Source: a virus. Taken from it: a stretch of 26,584 nt of DNA. Made by a program: the position numbers and the translations under genes. Below are positions 13,203-20,203 of the stretch, one piece after another (the stretch's first letter is position 1; every line of letters begins with the position of its first letter). The notes under the pieces are model-generated. The model did not search any database and was not told where the DNA came from. It worked only from the letters and a program-made list of their open reading frames with translations. The stretch covers positions 1 to 26,584 of IMG/VR virus record IMGVR_UViG_3300006027_000053; one strand, given 5' to 3'.

Positions 13203-14612
13203 ATGAGTAAACGACTACAATCATTTAAAGACTCAATAAAAGAGCAAACATTTATGGATAAAATCCGTAGTCGTGTTGCCACAGCTAAAAAGAATTTACA
13301 AAAAGGGGCTGATGCATACGCTGCCGACCATAAAAAGAGAGCCAGCCAAAATCCCTTAAAACCCACTCCAGGTGGTATATTTGATAGAATGTCTAAAAAG
13401 AATGAAGAATTAGACACACTAAAAGGACTAACTTTACCAAAGATAAAAAAGAATTTATCTACCAATCAGAAAAAATTGAGAAAGGATAAAGAGAAAAACA
13501 AAACTTTTAAAAAGATAGATATACAGGATAACACGAATAGGGGTGGGGGCGAGAACGTTGTCGAGGACGCTCAATACAACGCTAAGCCGGGCGGGCATGA
13601 ATGGGGCACCGCAAAAGGAACGGAGTATTATAAAAAACTTACTCCGGGTCAAAGTTCTAAGTTTAATCAAAAACCTGAACCAGTAAAAGTTCCAGTAGAA
13701 GAAGATGTCGCAGGAGCAATTAAGGACACAATAAAAAGTTTAGCAAACCCAAGCAAAGTTGTTAGACAAAAGGTTAAAGTTGCTGGTCGTAAATACAATC
13801 CTAAAACACCCCTAAATAAAACACAAGCTTTTCATGCCAAAATGAATAGAAATATGTCTCATGGATTAAAACAAGCATTAAGAGCCAAAAAGGTTGCTTG
13901 GGTTGACGATGTTAACCACGATGAAGATTTAATAGAAGGATTAAATAAGGAACTATTAGATTACATTAGTCAAGTAGAAGAGCATGGCTTTACAGAACAA
14001 GACATTCTCGAAATGGAAAAAGAAGTTGATTCAATGGATTTGGAAGACTTTTTAACATTGGGAGGTTATTCAGACGAAGACTTCTATGATGAAGATGAGG
14101 ATAATGATGGCGATGTAGATATCTATGACGACTTAAACATTACAGAAGTTCTAACTATTCAAGGACGTATTAAAAGAAGGTTCGCAGCTAGACGTAATAG
14201 ACAAAAATTAAAAGTTGCGAGGGCAAGGGCATTAAGAAGGTCAAGTTCTCCAGATAGAATTAAACTTAGGTCAACTAGGTCAGCAAGAAACTTTATGTAT
14301 AAAAGGCTCTTACGTGGAAGAGATAAAACTAATCTCCCACCATCAGAGAAACAACGTTTAGAAAAACTTATTAAACGTTTTGAGCCGATTGTAAGTAGAA
14401 TTGCTGTTCGTATGTTACCACAAATTAGGAAGAAAGAGGTAGAGCGTCTAAAACGTAGAGGTTCAATGAAGTCTCAGAAAGCTAAGAAATTCAGAGTTTC
14501 AAAAGGCGGTTCAGCTTCCAAATATAAAGCTAAGAAATTTAAAATTAAAAACAAGCCAACTCTTAGACCAAAATTGACTAAGAAGGCTAAAGCAGTAGGG
14601 AAAAGAAAATGA
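13203..14612 (+). CDS. Large basic late protein with EF-hand-like loop; candidate internal head protein
   Basis: A 469-residue, very basic protein. The N-terminus MSKRLQSFKDSIKEQ resembles T4 capsid-targeting sequences (MKTYQEFIAE), with an I-x-E site ending at Glu14 that a gp21-type prohead protease could cut. The middle (112-150) is Gly-rich and encoded by a GC-rich patch. Residues 240-310 are acidic and end in a canonical EF-hand calcium loop (Asp298, Asp300, Asp302, Gly303, Asp306, Asp309). The C-terminal 150 residues are Arg/Lys-rich and helical (RIKRRFAARRNRQ, then VRMLPQIRKKEVERLKR), like a domain I associate with structural proteins of T4-like cyanophages. It is driven by a late promoter. 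Structural or DNA-contacting role likely. Confidence 0.65.
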   Translation: MSKRLQSFKDSIKEQTFMDKIRSRVATAKKNLQKGADAYAADHKKRASQNPLKPTPGGIFDRMSKKNEELDTLKGLTLPKIKKNLSTNQKKLRKDKEKNKTFKKIDIQDNTNRGGGENVVEDAQYNAKPGGHEWGTAKGTEYYKKLTPGQSSKFNQKPEPVKVPVEEDVAGAIKDTIKSLANPSKVVRQKVKVAGRKYNPKTPLNKTQAFHAKMNRNMSHGLKQALRAKKVAWVDDVNHDEDLIEGLNKELLDYISQVEEHGFTEQDILEMEKEVDSMDLEDFLTLGGYSDEDFYDEDEDNDGDVDIYDDLNITEVLTIQGRIKRRFAARRNRQKLKVARARALRRSSSPDRIKLRSTRSARNFMYKRLLRGRDKTNLPPSEKQRLEKLIKRFEPIVSRIAVRMLPQIRKKEVERLKRRGSMKSQKAKKFRVSKGGSASKYKAKKFKIKNKPTLRPKLTKKAKAVGKRK

Positions 14613-15346
14613 AAACATTTCTAGAATACGTAATTGAAAATCAATTAGGAGTTAAACAAAGAACAGATATGGCAGGTAAAGGCATATTTCCTAAGGATGG
14701 TGCAGGAAAACCTTTAAAGAAACATCTATTTTTTAAAACTCCACAGAAGAATAAAACAACAGGCAAAACTTCTATGCAACCTCATGCTAAAATAGGAGCA
14801 ACTGCGGACACCTTTAGAAAAGAAGAAAAACAAAAAGGTGTTGACGGCAAAGTATGCTGGAAAGGCTATAAGCGTATGGGCACTAAGAAAAAAGGTGGCA
14901 AAACTGTAGATAATTGTGTTCCAATAAAAGAAGTAAGCACTAATACTATGGCAAACTATTCACAGGCTGCACAACAATCAATGAAAAAGGATTCTTCACC
15001 TGAGAATGTTAAGAAAAGAACAAAGGGTTTAGCCAATGTAGGTAAAAGATTAGGATTCAAGGCATTCAATAAAAAACTGAATGAGGACGATAAACCTAAT
15101 AAAACAGGCGACGATGCTAAAGGGCATAAAAGACCTACAGAAGATGGTGCTGGACTTACAGCTAAAGGTGTAGCAGCCCATAGAAGAGCTAATCCAGGCA
15201 GTAAGTTACAAACAGCTGTAACAACACCGCCAAGTAAATTAAAGAAAGGTAGTAAAGCAGCCAAAAGACGTAAGTCATTTTGTGCTAGAAGTAAATCATG
15301 GACAGGTGAAAGGGGCAAAGCTGCCAGACGTAGATGGAACTGTTAA
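14609..15346 (+). CDS. Basic Cys-containing protein with DUF6321-like C-terminus; candidate internal head protein
   Basis: A 245-residue, Lys-rich protein. MKTFLEYVIEN at the N-terminus mirrors the T4 internal-protein leader MKTYQEFIAE|A residue by residue, with Glu10 as the likely cut site (V-I-E, one change from I-x-E). VCWKGYKRMGTKKKGG and a later NCVP form a CWKGY motif that I associate with many T4-like marine phage proteins. The C-terminus GVAAHRRANPGSKL, KKGSKAAKRRKSFCARSKSW and RRRWNC matches what I know as DUF6321, found in phage proteins of unknown function. Overlaps both neighbours (ATGA upstream). Function probably inside the head or injected with DNA. Confidence 0.68.
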   Translation: MKTFLEYVIENQLGVKQRTDMAGKGIFPKDGAGKPLKKHLFFKTPQKNKTTGKTSMQPHAKIGATADTFRKEEKQKGVDGKVCWKGYKRMGTKKKGGKTVDNCVPIKEVSTNTMANYSQAAQQSMKKDSSPENVKKRTKGLANVGKRLGFKAFNKKLNEDDKPNKTGDDAKGHKRPTEDGAGLTAKGVAAHRRANPGSKLQTAVTTPPSKLKKGSKAAKRRKSFCARSKSWTGERGKAARRRWNC

Positions 15347-16080
15347 TAGATGATATTGTTCAAAAGCAGGAACACTTAGACCCTATACTATTTGAAAATA
15401 ACACTTTAAAACCTGACGTAAAGGAAGAACTTTTATCTCTTTTTGAGGAAATACAACCAGGTTGTTACAATAACTTTCCAGACGTTGTTATTTCAGGTTC
15501 ACGTTCTACTTATTACTATCACGAACATTCAGATTTAGATATAGCCTTTTTGGCTGAACGGCCTTTACCCCATTTACCAAACCTCAGAGAAACTATTATG
15601 TTTAGAGGCTTACGTCTTGAGTATTCGGTAGTTCCTAAAGATGCCTTTGTTCATGCTACTAGAATAGGAGTTTATAGTCTTAAAACTGAAACATGGTATC
15701 ATAATCATGATTGTGAACTGCCTAATGAAGAAAGAAAACAAGAAGCATATCGTATATACAATAGATTAAAAGAAGAGATATGTAACTTAGACCCTAAGGA
15801 TGTAAAACAATATATGGGATTAAGTCATTTAGAAGAAATAGGAAAGTTTGATAGGAAAAAACTTTTTACACCTTATAAACCAGAACTACCATTAGATGAA
15901 GTTGTAAAAGAAGCATCGGATAACATGGGATTCGGTGTTCATATGCATCAGGTGAAATTACGTATACATAATGAATGCCCGTATAGTATATTTCACCCAC
16001 TAGTATTAGCAACAAAACTAATAATAAAGAATGGCTACTATGAAAAATTAACAGGGCTAAGAGTAAACGGACAAATATGA
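15334..16080 (+). CDS. Pol-beta-superfamily nucleotidyltransferase-like protein
   Basis: A 248-residue protein. VISGSRSTYYYHEHSDLDIAF (52-72) contains the G-S (55-56) and D-x-D (Asp67, Asp69) of the polymerase-beta nucleotidyltransferase fold (GSx10DxD). The C-terminal half is helical. Such enzymes transfer NMP to nucleic acid, protein or small molecules; minimal forms occur in toxin-antitoxin and antibiotic-resistance families. The third catalytic acid may lie in the strand LRLEYSVVP (Glu106 area). The gene overlaps the DUF6321-like gene by 13 bases, so it belongs to the late unit. The substrate cannot be told. Confidence 0.72.
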   Translation: MELLIDDIVQKQEHLDPILFENNTLKPDVKEELLSLFEEIQPGCYNNFPDVVISGSRSTYYYHEHSDLDIAFLAERPLPHLPNLRETIMFRGLRLEYSVVPKDAFVHATRIGVYSLKTETWYHNHDCELPNEERKQEAYRIYNRLKEEICNLDPKDVKQYMGLSHLEEIGKFDRKKLFTPYKPELPLDEVVKEASDNMGFGVHMHQVKLRIHNECPYSIFHPLVLATKLIIKNGYYEKLTGLRVNGQI

Positions 16081-16241
16081 AAAGACCAGAAGTAGGAGAC
16101 AAAATAGAACATTTTTGTCGTTTGAACGGAGCATTTCAAGGTGAAGTAATAGAAATATTATCATCACAATTTGTTTATAAAACAGATAAGGGCGAGGAAC
16201 GTTTCTGTTTATTCAGAGAATTATGGAAAATTGTTAAATAG
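16077..16241 (+). CDS. Small protein, unknown function (54 aa)
   Basis: Starts at ATG 16077, overlapping the previous stop by 4 bases (ATGA), and ends at TAG 16241. The protein MKRPEVGDKIEHF, then GEVIEILSSQFVYKT and ERFCLFRELWKIV, alternates charged and hydrophobic residues like a small SH3/KOW-type beta barrel. Two cysteines (14, 44) are far apart. Coupling to the nucleotidyltransferase gene and codon-like composition support it being real. Confidence 0.55.
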   Translation: MKRPEVGDKIEHFCRLNGAFQGEVIEILSSQFVYKTDKGEERFCLFRELWKIVK

Positions 16242-16254
16242 AGTGGTTTAGAGT

Positions 16255-16262
16255 TATAAATA
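16255..16262 (+). promoter_or_regulatory. T4-type late promoter (TATAAATA)
   Basis: Exact TATAAATA in the 49-base gap before ATG 16291. The leader would be about 22 bases and has no strong ribosome site, only AAGTAA near 16281. Confidence 0.78.
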
Positions 16263-16290
16263 CTCTTATACAAACAATTAAGTAAATAAT

Positions 16291-17562
16291 ATGTCAGAAA
16301 TAGATTCAATTAAAAGAATAATGTTAGGAGAAATGTCTCCAGACATGAAACGCTTGGACCAACTTGTAAGACAAGGAATGGCACCGACAGCGTCTTTACC
16401 TATGATACATCGAGGATTACAAAAACTTCAAAGTGGACAAACATTAAATCCAACTGAAAGAGCCGCTGTTAATAATGTCATGCAAAAGATGATGGCTATG
16501 GTAACAGGTGATGATACAGTTTTTCAAAGAACTAGAATGCATACACAAAAAACACGGTATCAAACTGAGGAAGCAGATGAGTTAGAGATAGAAACTACTG
16601 AAATTCCATTAAGCGAATTAATGGAGGAAGTAAAACCTCATAAAATGTTCAAAGATGATAAAGTTAAAATGGCAAAAGATAAAAAAGACCATGATAAGTT
16701 AAAGAAGAAAGGCTATACGCACGATGACCCCGAGACTAAAGAAGTCGAGGAAGAGAAAAAGAATTGTGGGTGTGGAGAAACACCATGTAAAACACACGGC
16801 AAAAAGAAAAAGGATATGGAAGAAGGTATAGATATTAAAAAAGCCGACATGGGAGAAGTAATTAAAGATTTTCAGGATTCAGATGCACCTCAATTTAAAG
16901 GTAAATCTAAGGACAAAAAACGAGAAATGGCAATAGCAGCCAAACTTGATGCAAAAGACAAAAAAGAGGAGACCCAAGTGGAAAACACATTAATATCAAA
17001 AACGCTTGAAGTAATAGAACAACAAGTAGTAGACAAAGGTCAGCGAATGAAAATTAAGAAGAAGGGAGCTAAAGTTAAGAAGCAACTTTCATCTAAAGAC
17101 TTCGGACAACCTGAGGCAATTAGGCAACAACCTCATATGAGAAAAAAGATGCCTAACTTAAAGAACGAAACAGAATATTCAAATGTTCTTAAAAGTCTAT
17201 CTGAAATGGATATTAAATATAAAGTATCTAGACCAAAGGCTATTAGTCCTGAATTAAAAGACACATTAAAGAAAGGTAATAAAGAACTTTCTAAGTCAAT
17301 GGACAAACTTAAAAAGATGAAAGGCGATAATATGCCGGAGTCTTACAAAGACAAATTTAAGAAAATGCTTAAGGGCAAAGATTTAGGTAAAATGTCAGAT
17401 GCAGAAACCAAAGAGTTTTTCAAAAATGTAGATAAATCACATAAAGCTGACAATGAGGCATATCAACCAGAACTTCCTGGAATGGGGCAAAAGAAACCTG
17501 TTCAACCGGAACTTCCAGGTATGAAACCTAAAACTAAACCTGTAATTAAGAAAACAACTTAA
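16291..17562 (+). CDS. Lys-rich late protein, candidate internal/structural head protein
   Basis: A 423-residue, highly Lys/Glu-rich protein. The N-terminus MSEIDSIKRIMLGEM has an L-x-E site at Glu14, the position of the I-x-E in the protein at 13203, so a prohead-protease-cleaved leader is plausible. A short Cys cluster CGCGETPCKTH (159-169) could bind a metal. Long disordered, charged stretches follow, and the tail carries two copies of QPELPGM. Similar KMAKDKKDHDKLKK segments occur in T4-like cyanophage structural proteins as I recall them. Late promoter upstream. The ORF is secure; the exact role is not. Confidence 0.6.
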   Translation: MSEIDSIKRIMLGEMSPDMKRLDQLVRQGMAPTASLPMIHRGLQKLQSGQTLNPTERAAVNNVMQKMMAMVTGDDTVFQRTRMHTQKTRYQTEEADELEIETTEIPLSELMEEVKPHKMFKDDKVKMAKDKKDHDKLKKKGYTHDDPETKEVEEEKKNCGCGETPCKTHGKKKKDMEEGIDIKKADMGEVIKDFQDSDAPQFKGKSKDKKREMAIAAKLDAKDKKEETQVENTLISKTLEVIEQQVVDKGQRMKIKKKGAKVKKQLSSKDFGQPEAIRQQPHMRKKMPNLKNETEYSNVLKSLSEMDIKYKVSRPKAISPELKDTLKKGNKELSKSMDKLKKMKGDNMPESYKDKFKKMLKGKDLGKMSDAETKEFFKNVDKSHKADNEAYQPELPGMGQKKPVQPELPGMKPKTKPVIKKTT

Positions 17563-17572
17563 CAATTTATAG

Positions 17573-17580
17573 TATAAATA
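17573..17580 (+). promoter_or_regulatory. T4-type late promoter (TATAAATA)
   Basis: Exact TATAAATA 11 bases after the previous stop. The start site near 17586 gives a leader with AGGAG (17591-17595) before ATG 17602. It should drive the 17602-18310 pair and possibly beyond. Confidence 0.8.
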
Positions 17581-17601
17581 AAAATAAAATAGGAGAAAAA
17601 A

Positions 17602-17850
17602 ATGTCCGCATGGAATAAAACAACTCAGAAGCCTGTCGTAACTGGTTACGATGCAGCTGATATCTACATGGTAGACGAGGCCGAAGTCGCAGCTACTAAT
17701 GGGATTGCACAACCTGGTTGGGTCCACGTTAAAACTGTAGGTTCTAGAAAACTTTACGAAACTCTAGTAGCTATGGCACAACCTTCAACAGATGCTGAAT
17801 ATGAGGCAGCTGGTGGAGCAGATGACGACGCTGAATTCCCAGACAGTTAA
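17602..17850 (+). CDS. Small acidic late protein, probable virion component
   Basis: An 82-residue protein. GWVHVKTVGSRKLYETLVAM (residues about 40-59) and the acidic end DDDAEFPDS match a pattern I associate with small structural proteins of T4-like marine phages (GWV, then YETLVAM, then DDxxxPDS). No catalytic motif. It has a strong ribosome site (AGGAG) and a dedicated late promoter, as would suit an abundant protein. The virion role is inferred from context. Confidence 0.65.
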   Translation: MSAWNKTTQKPVVTGYDAADIYMVDEAEVAATNGIAQPGWVHVKTVGSRKLYETLVAMAQPSTDAEYEAAGGADDDAEFPDS

Positions 17851-17863
17851 TTAGTAATTAACA

Positions 17864-18310
17864 ATGGCTGATCAAAAATTAAGTGAACTAACGAGTGTAT
17901 CGGGAGCAGCTGCTTCTGATACTCTCTATTTAGTTAAAGATGGTGCAAGTAGTAAAATAACTTTTGCTAATCTTTTAGCTACGGTTCCTACCCCTGTAGC
18001 TTTTACAGATAAAGTTACAATAGGCGATGTAGATACAATGACTTCATTGGGTTCTGTTAGTATAACAACTAACGTTACTTATCTTAATAACCTATCATCA
18101 GGCGGGACTTTGAGTATTGGAACAGGAACTGAAGGTCAAATTAAAATTATTATTATGACAAGTAATACAGGTGGATATACAGTAGACTTAGATGACTCTG
18201 ATGTTCAGCACGACCTTATTAGATTTACGGAGGCAGGTCACACTGCTACTTTACTATGTGCCAACGGTAAGTGGTTTATGATTGGAGGAACTGCTACTGT
18301 TACTAACTAA
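17864..18310 (+). CDS. Virion-fibre-like protein, short
   Basis: A 148-residue protein. MADQKLSELTSVSGAAASDTLYLV is the common opening of phage tail-fibre or neck-fibre proteins (K(I/L)SEL, then a short helix and a strand-turn repeat). The rest is beta-rich, with Thr/Ser/Gly-rich segments and a closing CANGKWFMIGGTATV that looks like a terminal trimerisation or knob strand. It has a weak ribosome site and sits 13 bases after the previous gene, within the same late unit. It could be a small fibre, a decoration or a baseplate-associated protein. Confidence 0.65.
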   Translation: MADQKLSELTSVSGAAASDTLYLVKDGASSKITFANLLATVPTPVAFTDKVTIGDVDTMTSLGSVSITTNVTYLNNLSSGGTLSIGTGTEGQIKIIIMTSNTGGYTVDLDDSDVQHDLIRFTEAGHTATLLCANGKWFMIGGTATVTN

Positions 18311-18317
18311 ATAATGT

Positions 18318-18698
18318 ATGATTGAAATAAATGAGAATAACTTTCTCATATATGCTATAAAGAATTATAACAATCCAGAATGCGAAGGCATGGATGATTT
18401 AGAACAAGACTTAAAACGGTTTAAGTATCTAAAAAGATTGTTTGGCAGATATGCGAAAAACGGTGTATTAAGCGAAAGGCTAATACTTAACCATCTAGTA
18501 GTGCTATATAATGTGTTCGGGAACTCTGCGACACGTTTACTTTTCTATCAAATTGAGGAAAAGTATTGGGCAATATTAAAGTCCTTTTTAGTTTATTTGA
18601 AAAGGGTGCCGTTGGATGAGATAGCAAAGCCAACAAAGTCGGAATTTTTTAACATTCCATTAGATGGAAAGGTATTGGATAAACTTAGGGAAATTTAA
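18318..18698 (+). CDS. Conserved-looking T4-like phage protein, unknown function
   Basis: A 126-residue protein. The run NNFLIYAIKNYNNPECEGMDDLEQDLKR (8-35) and KRLFGRYAKNGVLSERLILNHLVVLYNVFG (39-68) look like a widely conserved small helical protein of T4-like cyanophages, adjacent to the 178-residue protein below; I know no function for it. No membrane segment or catalytic motif. It ends one base before the next gene's ATG, so the two are a conserved pair. Function unknown. Confidence 0.72.
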   Translation: MIEINENNFLIYAIKNYNNPECEGMDDLEQDLKRFKYLKRLFGRYAKNGVLSERLILNHLVVLYNVFGNSATRLLFYQIEEKYWAILKSFLVYLKRVPLDEIAKPTKSEFFNIPLDGKVLDKLREI

Positions 18699-19235
18699 AT
18701 GTCAAGATTTGTAGACTCCGTAGTAGTATATCGCATATTGCGATTACTTTCCACGCCGATTGTTCAATCAGATGCCTATAAATTGGGCCTAGTAGATAAA
18801 GACGCCAAGAAAATAAAAGAACCACAAACAAATCAAGAGTTAGAAGCATACAGCTTACTTCAACGTTTCGTATTTAAAATACAAAAAGCATTAACAAGGT
18901 CTAGCGATATGAACGCTAAAAGACTTTTAACTTTCGCAGCTGCACTTTCTATTTTAAGAGAATATAAAGAGATAGATGAGGAAACACCAATTGAAACGTT
19001 AATCGAATTATTTGAAACAGACCCTAAAGTTCAAGAGCAAGCAAGACTATTAGAAAATCACAATCTAATATCATTTAAAAATTACATACAGGACCTAGAT
19101 GAAATGATGGGTGTAGGTGGTGGTGCCATTGCCGGATTAGGTGTTGGCCCTCAAGGCGAGCCCGGTGTATCTAAAAAGAAACAAAAAGAAATACAAAAGA
19201 AAGGGGGAACAGTCATAAGACGTAACTCTAAATAA
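18699..19235 (+). CDS. Conserved-looking T4-like phage protein with Gly-rich C-terminus
   Basis: A 178-residue protein. MSRFVDSVVVYRILRLLSTP and DAYKLGLVDKDAKK (25-38) resemble a family I associate with T4-like marine phages, usually encoded next to the preceding gene. Residues 50-125 are helical. The C-terminus is a short Gly-rich, collagen-like stretch (GVGGGAIAGLGVGPQGEPG) before a Lys-rich tail, which suggests a virion-associated or assembly protein. The ATG follows the previous stop directly. Function unknown. Confidence 0.7.
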   Translation: MSRFVDSVVVYRILRLLSTPIVQSDAYKLGLVDKDAKKIKEPQTNQELEAYSLLQRFVFKIQKALTRSSDMNAKRLLTFAAALSILREYKEIDEETPIETLIELFETDPKVQEQARLLENHNLISFKNYIQDLDEMMGVGGGAIAGLGVGPQGEPGVSKKKQKEIQKKGGTVIRRNSK

Positions 19236-19238
19236 ATT

Positions 19239-19901
19239 ATGAAAATCCTAATAGTAGGCAACTTTCGCACAGGAAGTTGGACACTCCTTAACAAATTAAA
19301 AGAAGAATATAATCTCGGAAGCATGGGTGAGCTTTTTAGTGATTTTAGAGCTCAAGACGCAGACAAAATAATAGAAGAAAAGTTCAACACATTTGCCTAT
19401 GGTAAAAATGTTATTGCTAAATTACATCCTACACAATTGGAAAGAGGCTTTCTTTTAAACTCAAATGAAATAATTGATATATGTCTTAAATTTTGTAAGT
19501 TTTCAGATAAAATAATATATTCACATAGAAGAAATACATTAGAACAAGTTGTAAGTTATACAGTAGCTAGAGAACAGTCAGTAGGTAAAGCATTTGCAAA
19601 CCCAGAAGCATGGTTAGCCGGAGATAAGGACATGACTCCTTTTGATGCTACTAGGGATAATTACACAAAGGAAATGACTGATGTAGCTTTATTAAATGGG
19701 TATAGAAGGTTATTAGATGGGCATAATTATATACAAAAGATATATGAAAAATATCCACGTGAAGTAATTACTATGGAAGATGTCAAACCTTATAACCCAT
19801 ATCCAAATCAATATAAATACAAAGGAAGCTGGCAACCGCCAACAAATTTTATTTTAGGAAAAGGTGAGATGGAACCTAAACCTAATACTGAAATTACATA
19901 A
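19239..19901 (+). CDS. Sulfotransferase-like protein (Stf0-type motifs)
   Basis: A 220-residue protein. VGNFRTGSWTLLNKL (6-20) is the 5'-phosphosulfate-binding loop (P-loop-like RTGSxxL). HRRNTLEQVVSY (96-107) matches the 3'-phosphate-binding motif (R..N..EQ..S). Both are used by PAPS-dependent sulfotransferases such as the Stf0 family. A sulfotransferase would move sulfate from PAPS to a sugar, lipid or peptide. No membrane segment. Phage use could be to modify surface glycans or lipids. It starts 3 bases after the previous stop and no promoter is seen just upstream. Confidence 0.72.
   Translation: MKILIVGNFRTGSWTLLNKLKEEYNLGSMGELFSDFRAQDADKIIEEKFNTFAYGKNVIAKLHPTQLERGFLLNSNEIIDICLKFCKFSDKIIYSHRRNTLEQVVSYTVAREQSVGKAFANPEAWLAGDKDMTPFDATRDNYTKEMTDVALLNGYRRLLDGHNYIQKIYEKYPREVITMEDVKPYNPYPNQYKYKGSWQPPTNFILGKGEMEPKPNTEIT
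19812..19819 (+). promoter_or_regulatory. Intragenic TATAAATA, possible late promoter
   Basis: Exact TATAAATA inside the sulfotransferase-like gene, 127 bases before the EF-hand protein gene. It may be a chance match made by the codons for Tyr-Lys-Tyr, so weight is low. Confidence 0.3.
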
Positions 19902-19904
19902 ATA
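19897..19904 (+). promoter_or_regulatory. CATAAATA, possible variant late promoter
   Basis: One base off TATAAATA, spanning the stop of the sulfotransferase-like gene and 41 bases before ATG 19946. The same variant occurs at 25584-25591, also across a stop codon. Confidence 0.4.
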
Positions 19905-19945
19905 ATCATTACGTAATTAATAAACTATACTATTGGAGGCATATT

Positions 19946-20197
19946 ATGTTACAAAGTTTATTGGAAAAATTAAAAGCCTTTTTTGACTTTAATAAAGACG
20001 GAAAGGTTGACCAAAAGGATGCTGTTGATGCAGGAAAAGCTGTTAAAAAAGCAACTGTAAAAAGAGCAAAGGCAGTTAAAAAAGAAATCGACGATGTCGG
20101 TAAAGCAGTTAAAAATGTTGGCAAACAAGCCAAACAAGTAGCATCTGCAGCTACAGGTAAAAAGCGAAGAGGTCGCAAACCAGCAGTTAAAAAATAA
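19946..20197 (+). CDS. EF-hand plus H1-like Lys/Ala-rich protein
   Basis: An 83-residue protein. DFNKDGKVDQKD (14-25) is a textbook 12-residue EF-hand calcium loop (Asp14, Asn16, Asp18, Gly19, Asp22, Asp25). The remaining 55 residues are Lys/Ala/Val repeats such as AGKAVKKATVKRAKAVKKE and end KKRRGRKPAVKK, like the tail of histone H1 or an AT-hook (RGRKP). DNA compaction, packaging or nucleoid binding is therefore plausible, perhaps calcium-sensitive. It has the strongest ribosome site in the area (TTGGAGG). A possible late promoter (CATAAATA) is upstream. Confidence 0.7.
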   Translation: MLQSLLEKLKAFFDFNKDGKVDQKDAVDAGKAVKKATVKRAKAVKKEIDDVGKAVKNVGKQAKQVASAATGKKRRGRKPAVKK

Positions 20198-20203
20198 AAC
20201 ATC

